Source: an uncultured Eubacteriales bacterium (lineage in GTDB: Bacteria; Bacillota; Clostridia; Lachnospirales; Lachnospiraceae). From it: a stretch of DNA of 64,000 nucleotides. The stretch spans positions 1 through 64,000 of the forward strand of contig OMVU01000012.1 of NCBI GenBank assembly GCA_900314565.1, in the 5' to 3' direction. Position 1 is the stretch's first letter. Every line of letters begins with the position of its first letter. The position numbers and the translations under genes were made by a program. Positions 1 to 8,516 of the stretch are shown one piece after another. Under the pieces are notes generated by a model. The model saw only the letters and a program-made list of their open reading frames with translations, had not been told where the DNA came from and did not search any database.

Positions 1-120
1 TGCGTGGCGATGGAGATACTTAACGGTAACCGGAACTAAGCAGAAGGCGTATCCGCAGGTGCCGGAGTCCGGCCGCCTAAAGCGGCCCTGAGGCGTAAGT
101 CTCAGATAGGAAGCACGTGA

Positions 121-954
121 ATTTATTCATGTGAGCTTCACAAACAGACCGTACTCCTGAACAGCGGATATGAGATGCCCATCATAGGTCTCGGCACATG
201 GACGCTGTCCGACGATGAAGCGGAGAATTCCGTTTATCATGCTCTGCAGTCCGGGATGCGTCTGATCGATACGGCCCGGTATTATGGCAATGAAGTCGGC
301 GTCGGACGCGGTCTTCAGAAAGCGATCGACGAAGGCGTCGTCACCCGGGAAGATGTATTTATCACCACCAAGATCTACGGCGGAAATTATGAACGTGCAG
401 GCGGGATCATCGATGATGCTTTGAAAGATCTGAATGTGGACTACATTGATCTGATGCTGATTCACCAGCCGGGTCAGGATGACGAAGGCGTTTACAAAGC
501 CATGGAGGAAGCCGTTAACGACGGAAAGCTTCACTCGATCGGAATCTCGAATTACTACACGAAGGAGCAGGTAGACGAAGTCTTATCATTTGCGACGATC
601 ATCCCGGCAGTCATCCAGAACGAAAATCATCTGTATTATCAGAACACAGACCTGCAGGAATATGTTCGCCAATACGGTATTGTGATCGAATCCTGGTATC
701 CTTTCGGAGGCCGGGGCCATACTTCCGAGCATTTCGATAATGAAGTGATCAGAGAACTTGCAGAAAAATACGGAAAGTCTTCTGCGCAGATCATACTTCG
801 GTGGCAGCTGCAGGCGGGCTTTATTGCCATCCCCGGTTCCTCCAATCCGGATCATATTGCGGAAAACTATGATATCTTCGATTTCGAACTGAGCGAAGAG
901 GATATGCAGATGATCCGCGGTCTTGACCGGCATGAGCGGTACGAGAACTGGTAA
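121..954 (+). CDS. Aldo/keto reductase with displaced or missing start
   Basis: NAD(P)H-dependent aldo/keto reductase of the AKR TIM-barrel superfamily, expected to be cytosolic. Counting from the ATG at 175, the catalytic tetrad is visible: D32 and Y37 in DTARYYGNE, K66 in TTKIYGG and H97 in LIHQPG. The C-terminal HERYENW is typical of the family. The family's N-terminal strand (VLLNSGYEMPIIGLGTW) begins before that ATG, at about 151, in the same open frame, which opens after a stop at 118-120. No ATG, GTG or TTG lies in frame between 121 and 175. Starting at 175 gives 259 residues and clips the first strand; family members usually have about 270-285. The natural 5' end has probably been lost or rearranged. 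The listed start is the beginning of the open frame, not a chosen start codon. A terminator follows at 1066. Confidence 0.85.
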   Translation: MYSCELHKQTVLLNSGYEMPIIGLGTWTLSDDEAENSVYHALQSGMRLIDTARYYGNEVGVGRGLQKAIDEGVVTREDVFITTKIYGGNYERAGGIIDDALKDLNVDYIDLMLIHQPGQDDEGVYKAMEEAVNDGKLHSIGISNYYTKEQVDEVLSFATIIPAVIQNENHLYYQNTDLQEYVRQYGIVIESWYPFGGRGHTSEHFDNEVIRELAEKYGKSSAQIILRWQLQAGFIAIPGSSNPDHIAENYDIFDFELSEEDMQMIRGLDRHERYENW

Positions 955-1065
955 AACAGTCGGAAACATCCAATCACATCTCAGTGTTCTTGCCGCGATC
1001 TGTGCAGCGCTAAACGCCTTCCATTGCGTGCATCTGCAATCCACAAAATCAGAAAATGAAAAAGT

Positions 1066-1108
1066 AAGCCGGAGCAGGAAAACGATCCGATCGCCTGCTC
1101 CGGCTTTT
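1066..1108 (+). terminator. Rho-independent terminator
   Basis: A 13-bp perfect stem (AAGCCGGAGCAGG at 1066-1078 pairing with CCTGCTCCGGCTT at 1094-1106) encloses a 15-nt loop and is followed by a short T run. It probably ends the aldo/keto reductase transcript. Confidence 0.8.
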
Positions 1109-1116
1109 CCTGTGTT

Positions 1117-1196
1117 CCGGCGAAAAAATGCTCTGATTTCTGTTTGCCGGGACTTTTGTTCTGACGAAAAAACGCTCTGATCCCTGTCTGCCGGGA
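1117..1196. repeat. Two tandem imperfect 36-bp units
   Basis: The units at 1117-1152 and 1160-1196 share the core CGAAAAAA(T/C)GCTCTGAT, followed by CTG..TGCCGGGA. They sit downstream of the terminator in a non-coding stretch. No function is suggested. Confidence 0.6.
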
Positions 1197-1315
1197 AATG
1201 AAGACGGTAAATCAACGGGGAAAACCATCAATAATGTGCTCGTATGAGAATTCTGTATCGAAAAAGTGAGTGATTTTATGTATAATATAGTTTGCAAAAT
1301 CTAATCTTATAGAAC

Positions 1316-1402
1316 ATGCTTTATCAACAATCCGAGGTTCTTCCGGAGGACTGGAAATGCCCGAGATGCAAACAGAACAAGGACAAGTTCAATAAAGCTT
1401 AA
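1316..1402 (+). pseudogene. Rubredoxin C-terminal fragment
   Basis: A 28-residue reading frame ends LPEDWKCPRCKQNKDKF, which matches the second iron-binding knuckle and C-terminus of rubredoxin or rubredoxin-like domains (consensus LPEDWxCPxCGxxKxxFE). The first CxxC knuckle and the N-terminal half are missing, so it cannot form the four-cysteine iron site alone. A possible -10 (TATAAT, 1281-1286) lies upstream, and the stop codon is 14 bp before a flavodoxin gene. Loss of the front half of a rubredoxin or rubredoxin-fused flavoprotein is the simplest reading. A tiny functional zinc-knuckle peptide is possible but less likely. Confidence 0.55.
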
Positions 1403-1416
1403 AGGAGGTCTGTAAC

Positions 1417-1830
1417 ATGAAAGTCGCAGTTAGATATTACACAAAGACCGGGAACACAAAGAGGCTTGCAGAAGCCGTTGCCGAAGCCGTCGGCACGCAG
1501 GCTCTGCCGATCAGTGTTCCCATCAGTGAGCCGGTCGATATTCTCTTTCTCGGGAATTCGTACTATGCCTTCAGCATCGATCCGGAGGTCCGTAAATTCG
1601 TGACCTCTCTTGATAAGAACCGGGTTGGAAAAATCGTCAATTTCGGTTCTGCAGCCATGCTGAACTCGACCTGGAAAAAGGTCAAGGCAGCGGCGGATAA
1701 GGTCGGCATTCCGATGGATGAGCGGGAATTCCACTGCAAAGGTGAATTCAAAGGTGTCCATAAAGGAAAGCCGGATGAGACGGATATGAAAGCAGCGGCG
1801 GAGTTTGCCAGAAAAATTATTGAGGGATAA
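1417..1830 (+). CDS. Small flavodoxin-like protein
   Basis: A 137-residue flavodoxin-fold protein, expected to bind FMN and carry electrons in the cytosol. The N-terminal strand is followed by the phosphate-binding loop YTKTGNTKRLAEA (about residues 8-20). A hydrophobic strand DILFLGNSYYAF and a second loop FGSAAMLNSTW lie where flavodoxins contact the isoalloxazine ring. It is slightly shorter than classic flavodoxins (about 140-150). The start has a strong AAAGGAGG site 8 nt upstream. It follows a rubredoxin remnant, which suggests the locus once held a small redox pair. Confidence 0.85.
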   Translation: MKVAVRYYTKTGNTKRLAEAVAEAVGTQALPISVPISEPVDILFLGNSYYAFSIDPEVRKFVTSLDKNRVGKIVNFGSAAMLNSTWKKVKAAADKVGIPMDEREFHCKGEFKGVHKGKPDETDMKAAAEFARKIIEG

Positions 1831-1843
1831 AACACTGCACGAG

Positions 1844-2034
1844 AGGGGCTGTCGCAATAAGCGTAAAGAAGTGCATAAATATTCATGAAGGGACATCCAC
1901 AGCGCCGGTACATTAAATTTTCAAACGAAAGTGCAGAAAATTTATTAGTACCGCTGCGCGAGGACTAAGCGCGAGCGGTCCCTGAATGAATTATTTATGC
2001 ATGGAATGCTTAATGCGACAGCCCCTCTTTCTAT
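1844..2034. repeat. Fold-back element about 190 bp long
   Basis: The two ends are an imperfect inverted repeat of about 50 bp. The left end GAGGGGCTGTCGCAATAAGCG pairs with the right end TTAATGCGACAGCCCCTC, and the pairing continues inward through TGCATAAATA / TATTTATGCA. A second inner pairing joins the GCGCCGGTAC region to GTACCGCTGCGC. It follows directly after the flavodoxin gene and could terminate transcription in either direction. The shape also fits a MITE-like insertion. Related GGCTGCCGCAT-ended foldbacks occur at 27219 and 39100. Confidence 0.7.
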
Positions 2035-2402
2035 GTTAATGACTGGAACCGGTGACATGGTATTTGGCCTCCGAAATTGTTCTGTGGGCGGTTCCGGATA
2101 CCCGCTCATCCGGGTGGTCCCGTTTTTTCGAACTGATAACTCCCCTCTTGATTTATTCCGTGAGCGGAATATAATAGAACAAGGTTAGATAATACAAACT
2201 ATGTTTGGCTGTCTTGCCCGGATGGCTGATGACAGAGGTGTATTACAGGCTTATTAGCGAGCAGGCTTTTTAACGAGCAGGCTAATCAACGAGTATGGCT
2301 GCAGACATGATCTGACTGTCGTCCATCTTTTGTCTATGCTGATATCCGTGCCGGATCTGTACTGCCGACTGACCGAAAACATCGAAAACAAGGGTAGATA
2401 AT
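2035..2402. other. Intergenic stretch without a recognised gene
   Basis: About 370 bp upstream of the thiazoline-hydrolase-like gene. Short direct repeats of GAGCAGGCT occur at about 2260-2295. No convincing coding frame, RNA motif or clear -35/-10 pair was seen. Confidence 0.4.
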
Positions 2403-3038
2403 ATGAAGTACATCGGTATGCCCATGGGAATGTGGGTGTTGTTCAGAAGATCTTTCCGGAAAAAAATGGTCTCTGTTCTCGGGTATGACGAGCGCAGAGC
2501 GGCTCGAATCACCCGGGAAGCAAAGCCCCGGTACAGGAAAATCATTGCCAAACTGCCGGAATTTGAGAAAGCTGATCGTTTTAAAATGAATATCGTGAAC
2601 TGTGCCATGCTCTCCGCCTTTCTGCTGAGTATGGAAACTAAGCCTCCTGTGGAACAGCTGACGGAGTACTACGGACAGGCCATGATGATCCGCCCGATGA
2701 AATGGTTCTGCAGGATGTCGGGAAAGAAGAAGTTCAGCGATAAGGATATTCGGGGAATGAAGGCCACGGCGGAGCTGAAAGCAGCCGACCGAAATCCCTA
2801 TTCCTGGAATATGGAGTTTCTGCCCTATCCTGACGGGAGCGGATATGAAGCCCGGTTTACAAAATGCGGTATCTGCACGCTGATGAAAGAACTGGGTCTA
2901 TATGAAATGGTACCGGCTATGTGCCGTCTGGACTATACCATGAGTGAGGCGGGCGGGGCGTCAGACTTTGTCCGGGAATATACTTTGGCCTCAGGAGGTC
3001 CTTACTGCGACTGCGGATACAGAAAGAAAAGAGGTTAA
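2403..3038 (+). CDS. L-2-amino-thiazoline-4-carboxylate hydrolase family protein
   Basis: A 211-residue protein resembling the ATC_hydrolase family (PF14196), named after an enzyme that opens L-2-amino-thiazoline-4-carboxylate on the way to cysteine. Most clostridial members have no tested substrate. The C-terminal half carries the conserved block KCGICTLMKELGLYE, then CRLDYTMSEAGGASDFVREY and the Cys-rich end GGPYCDCGY. The cysteines at KCGIC, CRLD and YCDC look suited to metal or redox chemistry. It is the first gene of a tight cluster with an HMA-domain protein 4 bp downstream and a methyltransferase. That context suggests metal or thiol handling, but the reaction is unknown. Confidence 0.75.
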   Translation: MKYIGMPMGMWVLFRRSFRKKMVSVLGYDERRAARITREAKPRYRKIIAKLPEFEKADRFKMNIVNCAMLSAFLLSMETKPPVEQLTEYYGQAMMIRPMKWFCRMSGKKKFSDKDIRGMKATAELKAADRNPYSWNMEFLPYPDGSGYEARFTKCGICTLMKELGLYEMVPAMCRLDYTMSEAGGASDFVREYTLASGGPYCDCGYRKKRG

Positions 3039-3042
3039 CGAC

Positions 3043-3291
3043 ATGATCAAAACAACGATGAAGATCGACGGTATGATGTGCGGGATGTGCGAAGCACATA
3101 TCTGCGACACGATTCGAAAGGCAGTTCCTGACGCAAAGAAGGTCTCTGCTTCCCGAAGAAAAAAGGAAGCCACCTTCCTGACGGAGACTGCAGCAGATGC
3201 TGCCGCCCTGAAGGAGGCAATCGACGCGACCGGATATACCTGTCTTGGTATTGAGTCAGCCCCCTATGAAAAGAAAGGGCTGTTCGGATGA
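3043..3291 (+). CDS. HMA-domain heavy-metal-associated protein
   Basis: An 83-residue stand-alone HMA (CopZ/MerP-like ferredoxin fold) protein. The metal site is GMMCGMCEAH, the family's GMxCxxC motif, in the first loop (C13 and C16). CopZ-type chaperones bind Cu(I), though other soft metals are possible. The start at 3043 follows the upstream stop by 4 bp. Its stop overlaps the next gene's start in an ATGA arrangement, so the three genes are probably co-translated. No metal-exporting P-type ATPase is present nearby, which is unusual. Confidence 0.85.
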   Translation: MIKTTMKIDGMMCGMCEAHICDTIRKAVPDAKKVSASRRKKEATFLTETAADAAALKEAIDATGYTCLGIESAPYEKKGLFG

Positions 3292-4124
3292 TGAAATACC
3301 ATATCGGGAAAAACACGGTGCAGGAGACCCTGGTCATTCCGCTGTTTGGGCGTGTGGTATGCTCCGAGCATTTTCCGGAGCTTTTTTCTGATCCGGAAGC
3401 AAAGCGGATCTGCGATTCACTGGATTATGACTTTGCGGGGAAGCGAAAGAAGATGAAGTCTCCGGCAGGGCTCTTCGGCGCTCTGGAAGTAGCCCAGAGG
3501 CAGTACGATCTTCGCTGCGAGGTCATTTCTTATCTTAGGGATCACCCGAAGGCTGCTGTGGTCAATCTGGGATGCGGGCTTGATGATACGTTCCGTAAAT
3601 GTGATAATGGTCTTTGCTGCGGCTATAACATAGACCTGCCGGATGTGATCCAGGTCCGGAATGACCTTCTTCCGGCAGGAGAACGGGAGCAGAACCTCGC
3701 GTATGATCTGAATGATGTCAGCTGGATGGACCGGATCGATGCCTCGAATGGTGCGGTGTTTTTTGCCGCAGGTGTTTTCTATTATTTCAAAAAAGAGGAT
3801 GTCAGGAAGCTGTTCTCCGCAATGGCGGAACGGTTCCCCGGCGCAGTGCTGGCCTTCGATACCTGCAACGAACGCGGCGCGAAGCTGATGCGGAAGACCT
3901 GGCTGAAAGAAGCCGGGATCACGGACGTCGGCGCTTATTTCTCCATAGAGGAGGAGTCTGCGCTTCGCGGGTGGAGCAATTATTTCGCCTCTGTCACAGC
4001 GAAAAGCTATATGCGCGGCTACCGGGATATCTACAAAAATGTCGGTCTGTTCCACAGGCTGATGATCCGCTTCTGCGACAGACTGGTGAAAATGAAGATT
4101 GTAAAGATTGTTTTCAGAGCCTGA
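3288..4124 (+). CDS. Class I SAM-dependent methyltransferase, LCMT/PPM1-like
   Basis: A 278-residue methyltransferase. Motif I is VVNLGCGLDDTF (about residues 91-102), followed by the acidic strand end NIDLPDVI that contacts SAM ribose. GVFYYFKKEDV and LAFDTCNERG correspond to later Rossmann strands. This arrangement is typical of leucine-carboxyl-methyltransferase-like (PF04072) enzymes, which methylate carboxyl or other oxygen groups on small molecules. The substrate is unknown. The ATG overlaps the HMA gene stop; a second ATG follows immediately at 3291. It ends 17 bp before the lipoprotein gene, so the run from 2403 to 4945 may be one operon. Confidence 0.8.
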   Translation: MMKYHIGKNTVQETLVIPLFGRVVCSEHFPELFSDPEAKRICDSLDYDFAGKRKKMKSPAGLFGALEVAQRQYDLRCEVISYLRDHPKAAVVNLGCGLDDTFRKCDNGLCCGYNIDLPDVIQVRNDLLPAGEREQNLAYDLNDVSWMDRIDASNGAVFFAAGVFYYFKKEDVRKLFSAMAERFPGAVLAFDTCNERGAKLMRKTWLKEAGITDVGAYFSIEEESALRGWSNYFASVTAKSYMRGYRDIYKNVGLFHRLMIRFCDRLVKMKIVKIVFRA

Positions 4125-4141
4125 GCGCTCATAGAAAATAT

Positions 4142-4945
4142 ATGATGAAAAGAATTCTTATAGCCCTGCTGGTGATATTTTCCATTGCCGGCTGCAGCAC
4201 GGAAGCGCAGAATTCAGACTATGGGGTGTTCCTCAGCGTAACGGAGGATCTCGATTCTCTGAAAGGCTTCAAAACTGTGGTCATTGACGCACAGTACTTT
4301 TCCAAAGAGGAGATCGATGCATTTCGGGCTGCCGGACACGAGGTCTACAGTTATATCAATGTAGGCTCTATCGAAGACTTCCGTGATTATTATCCTGAAT
4401 ACAGAGAGCTCACTCTGGGAGAATACGAAAACTGGGAGGAAGAGTTCTGGATCGATGTTTCTGACAGCCGCTGGCAGACTTTCCTGCTCGGGAGTCTGAT
4501 CCCATCTCTGCTGGAAAAGGGAATCGATGGGTTCTTCGTCGATAACTGCGACGTGTATTTTCATTTTCCGACAAAGCAGATTCTGGATGGGCTCGGTACG
4601 ATCATGCGTACACTGGTCGGCACGGGCAAAGCCGTTCTGATCAACGGTGGGGACGCCTTTCTGGACGCTTACTGTGCAAGCGGCGGTCAGTGGAAAGATG
4701 TGATCACCGGAATCAATCAGGAGACCGTCTTTTCTGAAATTCTCTGGGACGGAGACAAATTCGGTACTGCCTCGCGGGAAGACCGGGAATACTTTCAGGA
4801 CTATATCGAACGATATGCGGAAAAAGGCGCGGATATCTGTCTTTTGGAATATACGCGCGATAAACGTCTGATCTCTGAGATCCGTGATTACTGTCAGAAG
4901 CACGGATTTAAGTATTATATTTCGGACTCTCTTGAGCTCGACTGA
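4142..4945 (+). CDS. GH114-like lipoprotein (putative polygalactosaminidase)
   Basis: A 267-residue secreted lipoprotein. The signal peptide MMKRILIALLVIFSIAGCS ends in a lipobox with the modified cysteine at about residue 18. The mature part resembles glycoside hydrolase family 114 TIM barrels, named for endo-alpha-1,4-polygalactosaminidases of exopolysaccharide. Landmarks are YINVGSIEDFRDYYPE, FWIDVSDSRW, the probable active-site segment GIDGFFVDNCDVY (D134 in VDN) and VLINGGDAF. It would act on the outer face of the membrane on a GalN-containing or related polymer. The start is the first of two adjacent ATGs and has only a weak ribosome site, so translation may depend on the upstream methyltransferase. 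Confidence 0.8.
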   Translation: MMKRILIALLVIFSIAGCSTEAQNSDYGVFLSVTEDLDSLKGFKTVVIDAQYFSKEEIDAFRAAGHEVYSYINVGSIEDFRDYYPEYRELTLGEYENWEEEFWIDVSDSRWQTFLLGSLIPSLLEKGIDGFFVDNCDVYFHFPTKQILDGLGTIMRTLVGTGKAVLINGGDAFLDAYCASGGQWKDVITGINQETVFSEILWDGDKFGTASREDREYFQDYIERYAEKGADICLLEYTRDKRLISEIRDYCQKHGFKYYISDSLELD

Positions 4946-4960
4946 ACTGTAACTGAATAA

Positions 4961-6373
4961 CTGAAGAATACTGTCTGGAGTCGGGGAAAGTCGACACTCA
5001 TCAAAGTACTTACCGGTGTCTACCAGAGTGACGGCGGAGAGATTACAGTAGACGGAAAGAAGGTCACGATCCGTTCACCGCAGGATGCACAGAACAACGG
5101 GATCAGTACTGTGTATCAGGAAATAACACTGTGCCCCAATCTGACCGTGGCCGAGAACATGTTCATCGGCCGTGAGAGAGGTCCTTTTGTCCGGCAGAAA
5201 GATTACAAAAAGCGTGCCGCAGAACTGCTCGGGGAGCTCGGGATCCCTGCAAGAGGCACGCAGCAGCTCGGAGACTGCTCCCTTGCGGTCCAGCAGATGG
5301 TGGCAATCGCGCGTGCGGTCGATATGAAATGCAGAGTCCTGGTGCTCGATGAACCGACCTCTTCGCTGGATGACAAAGAGGTGAATGTTCTTTTCAATCT
5401 TATGAGGGACTTAAAGAGCAGGGGTGTCGGGATCATATTTGTCACCCATTTCCTGGAGCAGGTATATGCGGTATGCGACCGGATCACGGTCCTCAGGAAC
5501 GGTGAGCTCGTCGGAGAATATTTAACGGAAGAGCTGCCGCAGGTAAAACTTGTCGCGAAGATGATCGGCAAAGATCTTGAAGAGCTGAAATCCCTGGGTG
5601 AGGTGGAAGAGAAGAAATCAGATATTAAGGAAATATTCTACGAAGCAAAGGATCTCTCTTCGAGTGAAGCGCGTCCGTTTGATTTCAACATTCACAAAGG
5701 CGAGGTGAACGGATTTACCGGGCTGTTAGGCTCGGGCCGGAGCGAAAGCGTAAGAGCTGTTTTCGGTGCGGACAAAGTGACGGGCGGGACCGTCAAGGTG
5801 AACGGCAAAAATGTCAGAATTACAAAACCGATCGACGCAATGAAAAACGGGATCGGGTATCTCGCGGAAGACAGAAAACGCGACGGCATTATTGCAGACC
5901 TGAGTGTCCGCGAGAATATCATTCTTGCAGCACAGGTCATGAAGGGCTTTTTCAGGCCGATCAGCCGGAGCGAAGCGGAAGCTTTTGCGGATGAATATAT
6001 CAAAGTGCTCAATATCAAGACCGCAAGCCGGGAGACCCCTGTCGGATCGCTGTCCGGCGGAAACCAGCAGAAGGTCATTCTTGCCAGATGGCTTCTGACC
6101 CATCCCAACTACCTGATCCTGGATGAGCCGACGCGCGGCATCGATGTCGGGACCAAGCTGGAAATTCAGAAGCTGGTCCTGAAACTGGCTGAGGACGGAG
6201 TTGCGGTAACGTTCATTTCATCGGAGATCGAGGAAATGCTCCGAACATGTTCCAGACTGATTGTTATGAGAGACAGGAATATCGTCGGAGAACTGACAGG
6301 AGCGGATCTGAATGAAGCCCAGATAATGAAGACGATCGCGGGAGGTGAAGCTGCAAATGAAAAAGAAGTCTAA
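4961..6373 (+). pseudogene. Sugar ABC transporter ATPase (RbsA/YtfR type), 5'-truncated
   Basis: This is a double-nucleotide-binding-domain ATPase of the ribose/galactose/galactofuranose uptake family. In the same frame as the body, the first recognisable residues are WSRGKSTLIKVLTG, where intact proteins read GENGAGKSTL. The first 35-40 residues and the front of the first Walker A loop are therefore missing. The frame opens at 4961 with no start codon or ribosome site before it; a GTG at 5111 is the first possible start and lies after Walker A. The remainder is intact: VLVLDEPTSSLDDKE, the degenerate second P-loop GSGRSES, and LSGGNQQKV. The first domain normally carries the catalytic activity in this family, so the product is probably inactive. 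A deletion joining it to the GH114 gene is the simplest explanation. Confidence 0.8.
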
Positions 6374-7436
6374 AAGTATCTTTCAGGGCGGACTCGGCCA
6401 GCTTACGATTCCCGTTATAGCGATTGCCTTACTGGTACTGTTCAATCTGATCAGGGATCCGTCCTTTTTCAGCATCGGGATCACGCATAACAATGACGGG
6501 AATGCGGTACTGGCAGGCAACCTGATCAGTATTGTCAATTCTGCAAGTGAACTTGCCGTCCTTGCCATGGGAATGACGCTTGTCACTGCGGCCTGCGGCG
6601 GACAGGATATCAGTGTCGGTGCGGCCGCTGCAATCGCGGGAAGTACATTTGTAAAGGTGTTAAAATCCGGCGGATCGATTTCAGGACTCACGGTCCTTGC
6701 AGCATTTCTGATGGCCTGTGTCGTAGCGATGCTGTTCGGTACATTTAACGGTACGCTTGTTGCTGTGTTCAAAATACAGCCGATGATCGCGACCCTGATC
6801 CTGTATACATGCGGACGGTCTATTGCTTACTGGATCAACGGCGGCGCGACGCCTACCGTGAGCAGCCCGATCCTTACCGGGATCGGAAGCTTTATCCCGG
6901 GCATTCCGATCCCGACACCGGTCATCATCGTGGTCGTTGTGGCAGTCATCTTCAGACTTGTCTTCCACTTTACTTCACTTGAACTGTTCACGCAGTCTGT
7001 CGGCATCAACGGGAGCGCGGCAAGGCTGAACGGGATCAACGTGACCGGGATCAAACTCCTGTCCTTCATTATCCTCGGTCTGTGCGTCGCGGTCGCAGGC
7101 TGCATCGGCGTCTGCAGGCTCGGACTCATCAATCATGAAACTCTTTTGCTTGACGTCGAGATGGATACCATTCTTGCGGTAGCGATCGGCGGAAACAATC
7201 TGGGAGGCGGAAAGTTCAGGATCAGCGGTAGTATCATCGGAGCTTACGTAATTCAGATGCTTACCATCACACTCTATGCCATGAAGGTCTCTTCCACAGA
7301 CGTAAAGGCATACAAGGCCATCGTGATCATTATCCTTGTCGTGATCGGCTCTCCTGTCGTCAAGAGCCGGTTCGAAAAGATGATGAGGCAGAGACAGGAA
7401 CGTAAGGTGCCGGCAACTGCGAAAGGAGTGAAGTGA
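6357..7436 (+). CDS. Sugar ABC transporter permease 1 (YtfT-like)
   Basis: A 359-residue inner-membrane permease of the BPD_transp_2/RbsC family with about 8-10 hydrophobic segments. The family signature MGMTLVTAACGGQDISVGAAAAIAGS is near residues 65-90, and AIGGNNLGGGKFRISGS near residue 285 corresponds to the ATPase-contact region. The ATG at 6357 follows GGGAGGTGAAG and overlaps the ATPase gene by 17 bp. Having two different permeases in tandem is characteristic of YtfT/YjfF galactofuranose-type importers rather than the single RbsC of ribose systems. The substrate is inferred from this architecture only. Confidence 0.85.
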   Translation: MKKKSKSIFQGGLGQLTIPVIAIALLVLFNLIRDPSFFSIGITHNNDGNAVLAGNLISIVNSASELAVLAMGMTLVTAACGGQDISVGAAAAIAGSTFVKVLKSGGSISGLTVLAAFLMACVVAMLFGTFNGTLVAVFKIQPMIATLILYTCGRSIAYWINGGATPTVSSPILTGIGSFIPGIPIPTPVIIVVVVAVIFRLVFHFTSLELFTQSVGINGSAARLNGINVTGIKLLSFIILGLCVAVAGCIGVCRLGLINHETLLLDVEMDTILAVAIGGNNLGGGKFRISGSIIGAYVIQMLTITLYAMKVSSTDVKAYKAIVIIILVVIGSPVVKSRFEKMMRQRQERKVPATAKGVK

Positions 7437-7438
7437 CT

Positions 7439-8470
7439 ATGAAAAAAAGCAAAGATTTTCGCAGGGAACCGCTGACAGATACACAGCTTCTGATGACCAT
7501 TACCATCTGCATTTTCGTAGGGATGTATCTCCTTGCAATGTTGATTTTCAAGGGCGGGTTCCTTCACGCGCAGCAGGTCTTCGACATGCTCAATGACAAT
7601 GCCAGCCTGATCATCGTTTCCTGCGGGCTGACGGTCGTTATGATCGGCCGGGGCATTGATATTTCCGTCGGTGCGGTCACATCTTTTGTTGTCATGAGCT
7701 GTGTTCTGTATCTGAACAAAGGCGGCAGCCTGTTTGTATCCGTTCTGATCGCCCTGGGCATCGGCCTTGCTTTCGGCATTGTGCAGGGCTTCCTGATCAG
7801 CTATCTGGAAATTCAGCCTTTCATTGTCACGCTGGCGGGTATGTTCTTCGCGAGAGGAATGACAACGATCCTTTCCGTCAACCCGCAGAAAGCCGCGCAC
7901 GAGGGATTTGCAAAGCTGAGAGAGACAAAGATCGTCATACCCTGGCTGGGGTATATCGCGAAAAACGGAAAACTTGTTCCCGCGCGTGTGGAGCTGGGCG
8001 TTGTCGTCGCGCTCTGCTGTCTTTTAGCGGTCTTTCTGCTGCTGATGTTCCACAGACTCGGACGGGCCTTATACGCGATCGGCGGAAACCCGTCCTCAGC
8101 GCTGATGCTCGGAATTAATGTCAAAAGGACCCGTTTCCTTAGCTACGTGATCAGCGGGCTTCTGAGCGGTATTTCCGGATTCGTATTCATGATGCATACC
8201 GGTGTGGCAAATGCGACCAATGCGGCCGGTATGGAAATGAACGCCATCGCATCCTCCATTATCGGCGGGACACTTCTTACCGGCGGTGTGGGAAATGTGA
8301 TCGGCACTTTCTTCGGAACAATGACGCTGACGACCATCAAGAAGATCGTCGTCTCGAGCGGACTTAACGCTCCCTGGTGGCAGAGCATTACGACCGGAGG
8401 AATGCTGTGCTTCTTCATTCTGCTGCAGAGTGTGGTGCTCAGCCAGAGAGCAAGGAAGAAAAAAGCATAA
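7439..8470 (+). CDS. Sugar ABC transporter permease 2 (YjfF-like)
   Basis: A 343-residue permease of the same family, with MIGRGIDISVGAVTSFV near residue 70 and AIGGNPSSALMLGINVKR near residue 215. The ATG at 7439 lies 10 nt after GAAAGGAG; a GTG at 7433 is a weaker alternative. It overlaps the stop of the first permease only if that GTG is used. No periplasmic-type binding protein gene is found on either side of the transporter, although this family needs one. It was probably lost with the 5' part of the ATPase gene. Confidence 0.85.
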   Translation: MKKSKDFRREPLTDTQLLMTITICIFVGMYLLAMLIFKGGFLHAQQVFDMLNDNASLIIVSCGLTVVMIGRGIDISVGAVTSFVVMSCVLYLNKGGSLFVSVLIALGIGLAFGIVQGFLISYLEIQPFIVTLAGMFFARGMTTILSVNPQKAAHEGFAKLRETKIVIPWLGYIAKNGKLVPARVELGVVVALCCLLAVFLLLMFHRLGRALYAIGGNPSSALMLGINVKRTRFLSYVISGLLSGISGFVFMMHTGVANATNAAGMEMNAIASSIIGGTLLTGGVGNVIGTFFGTMTLTTIKKIVVSSGLNAPWWQSITTGGMLCFFILLQSVVLSQRARKKKA

Positions 8471-8516
8471 TGCCCCGCATGGACGGGCATCGGTCGGATT
8501 TCTGAACTAAGTATTT

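Noticed and set aside
1-120. Possible mobile intron or insertion sequence end at the left edge
   Set aside because: The sequence does not match the rest of the reductase, but no domain V/VI of a group II intron, no terminal repeat and no transposase fragment could be identified in so short a stretch.
923-1297. Small frames on both strands downstream of the reductase
   Set aside because: They run through the terminator and tandem repeats and show no similarity to known families.
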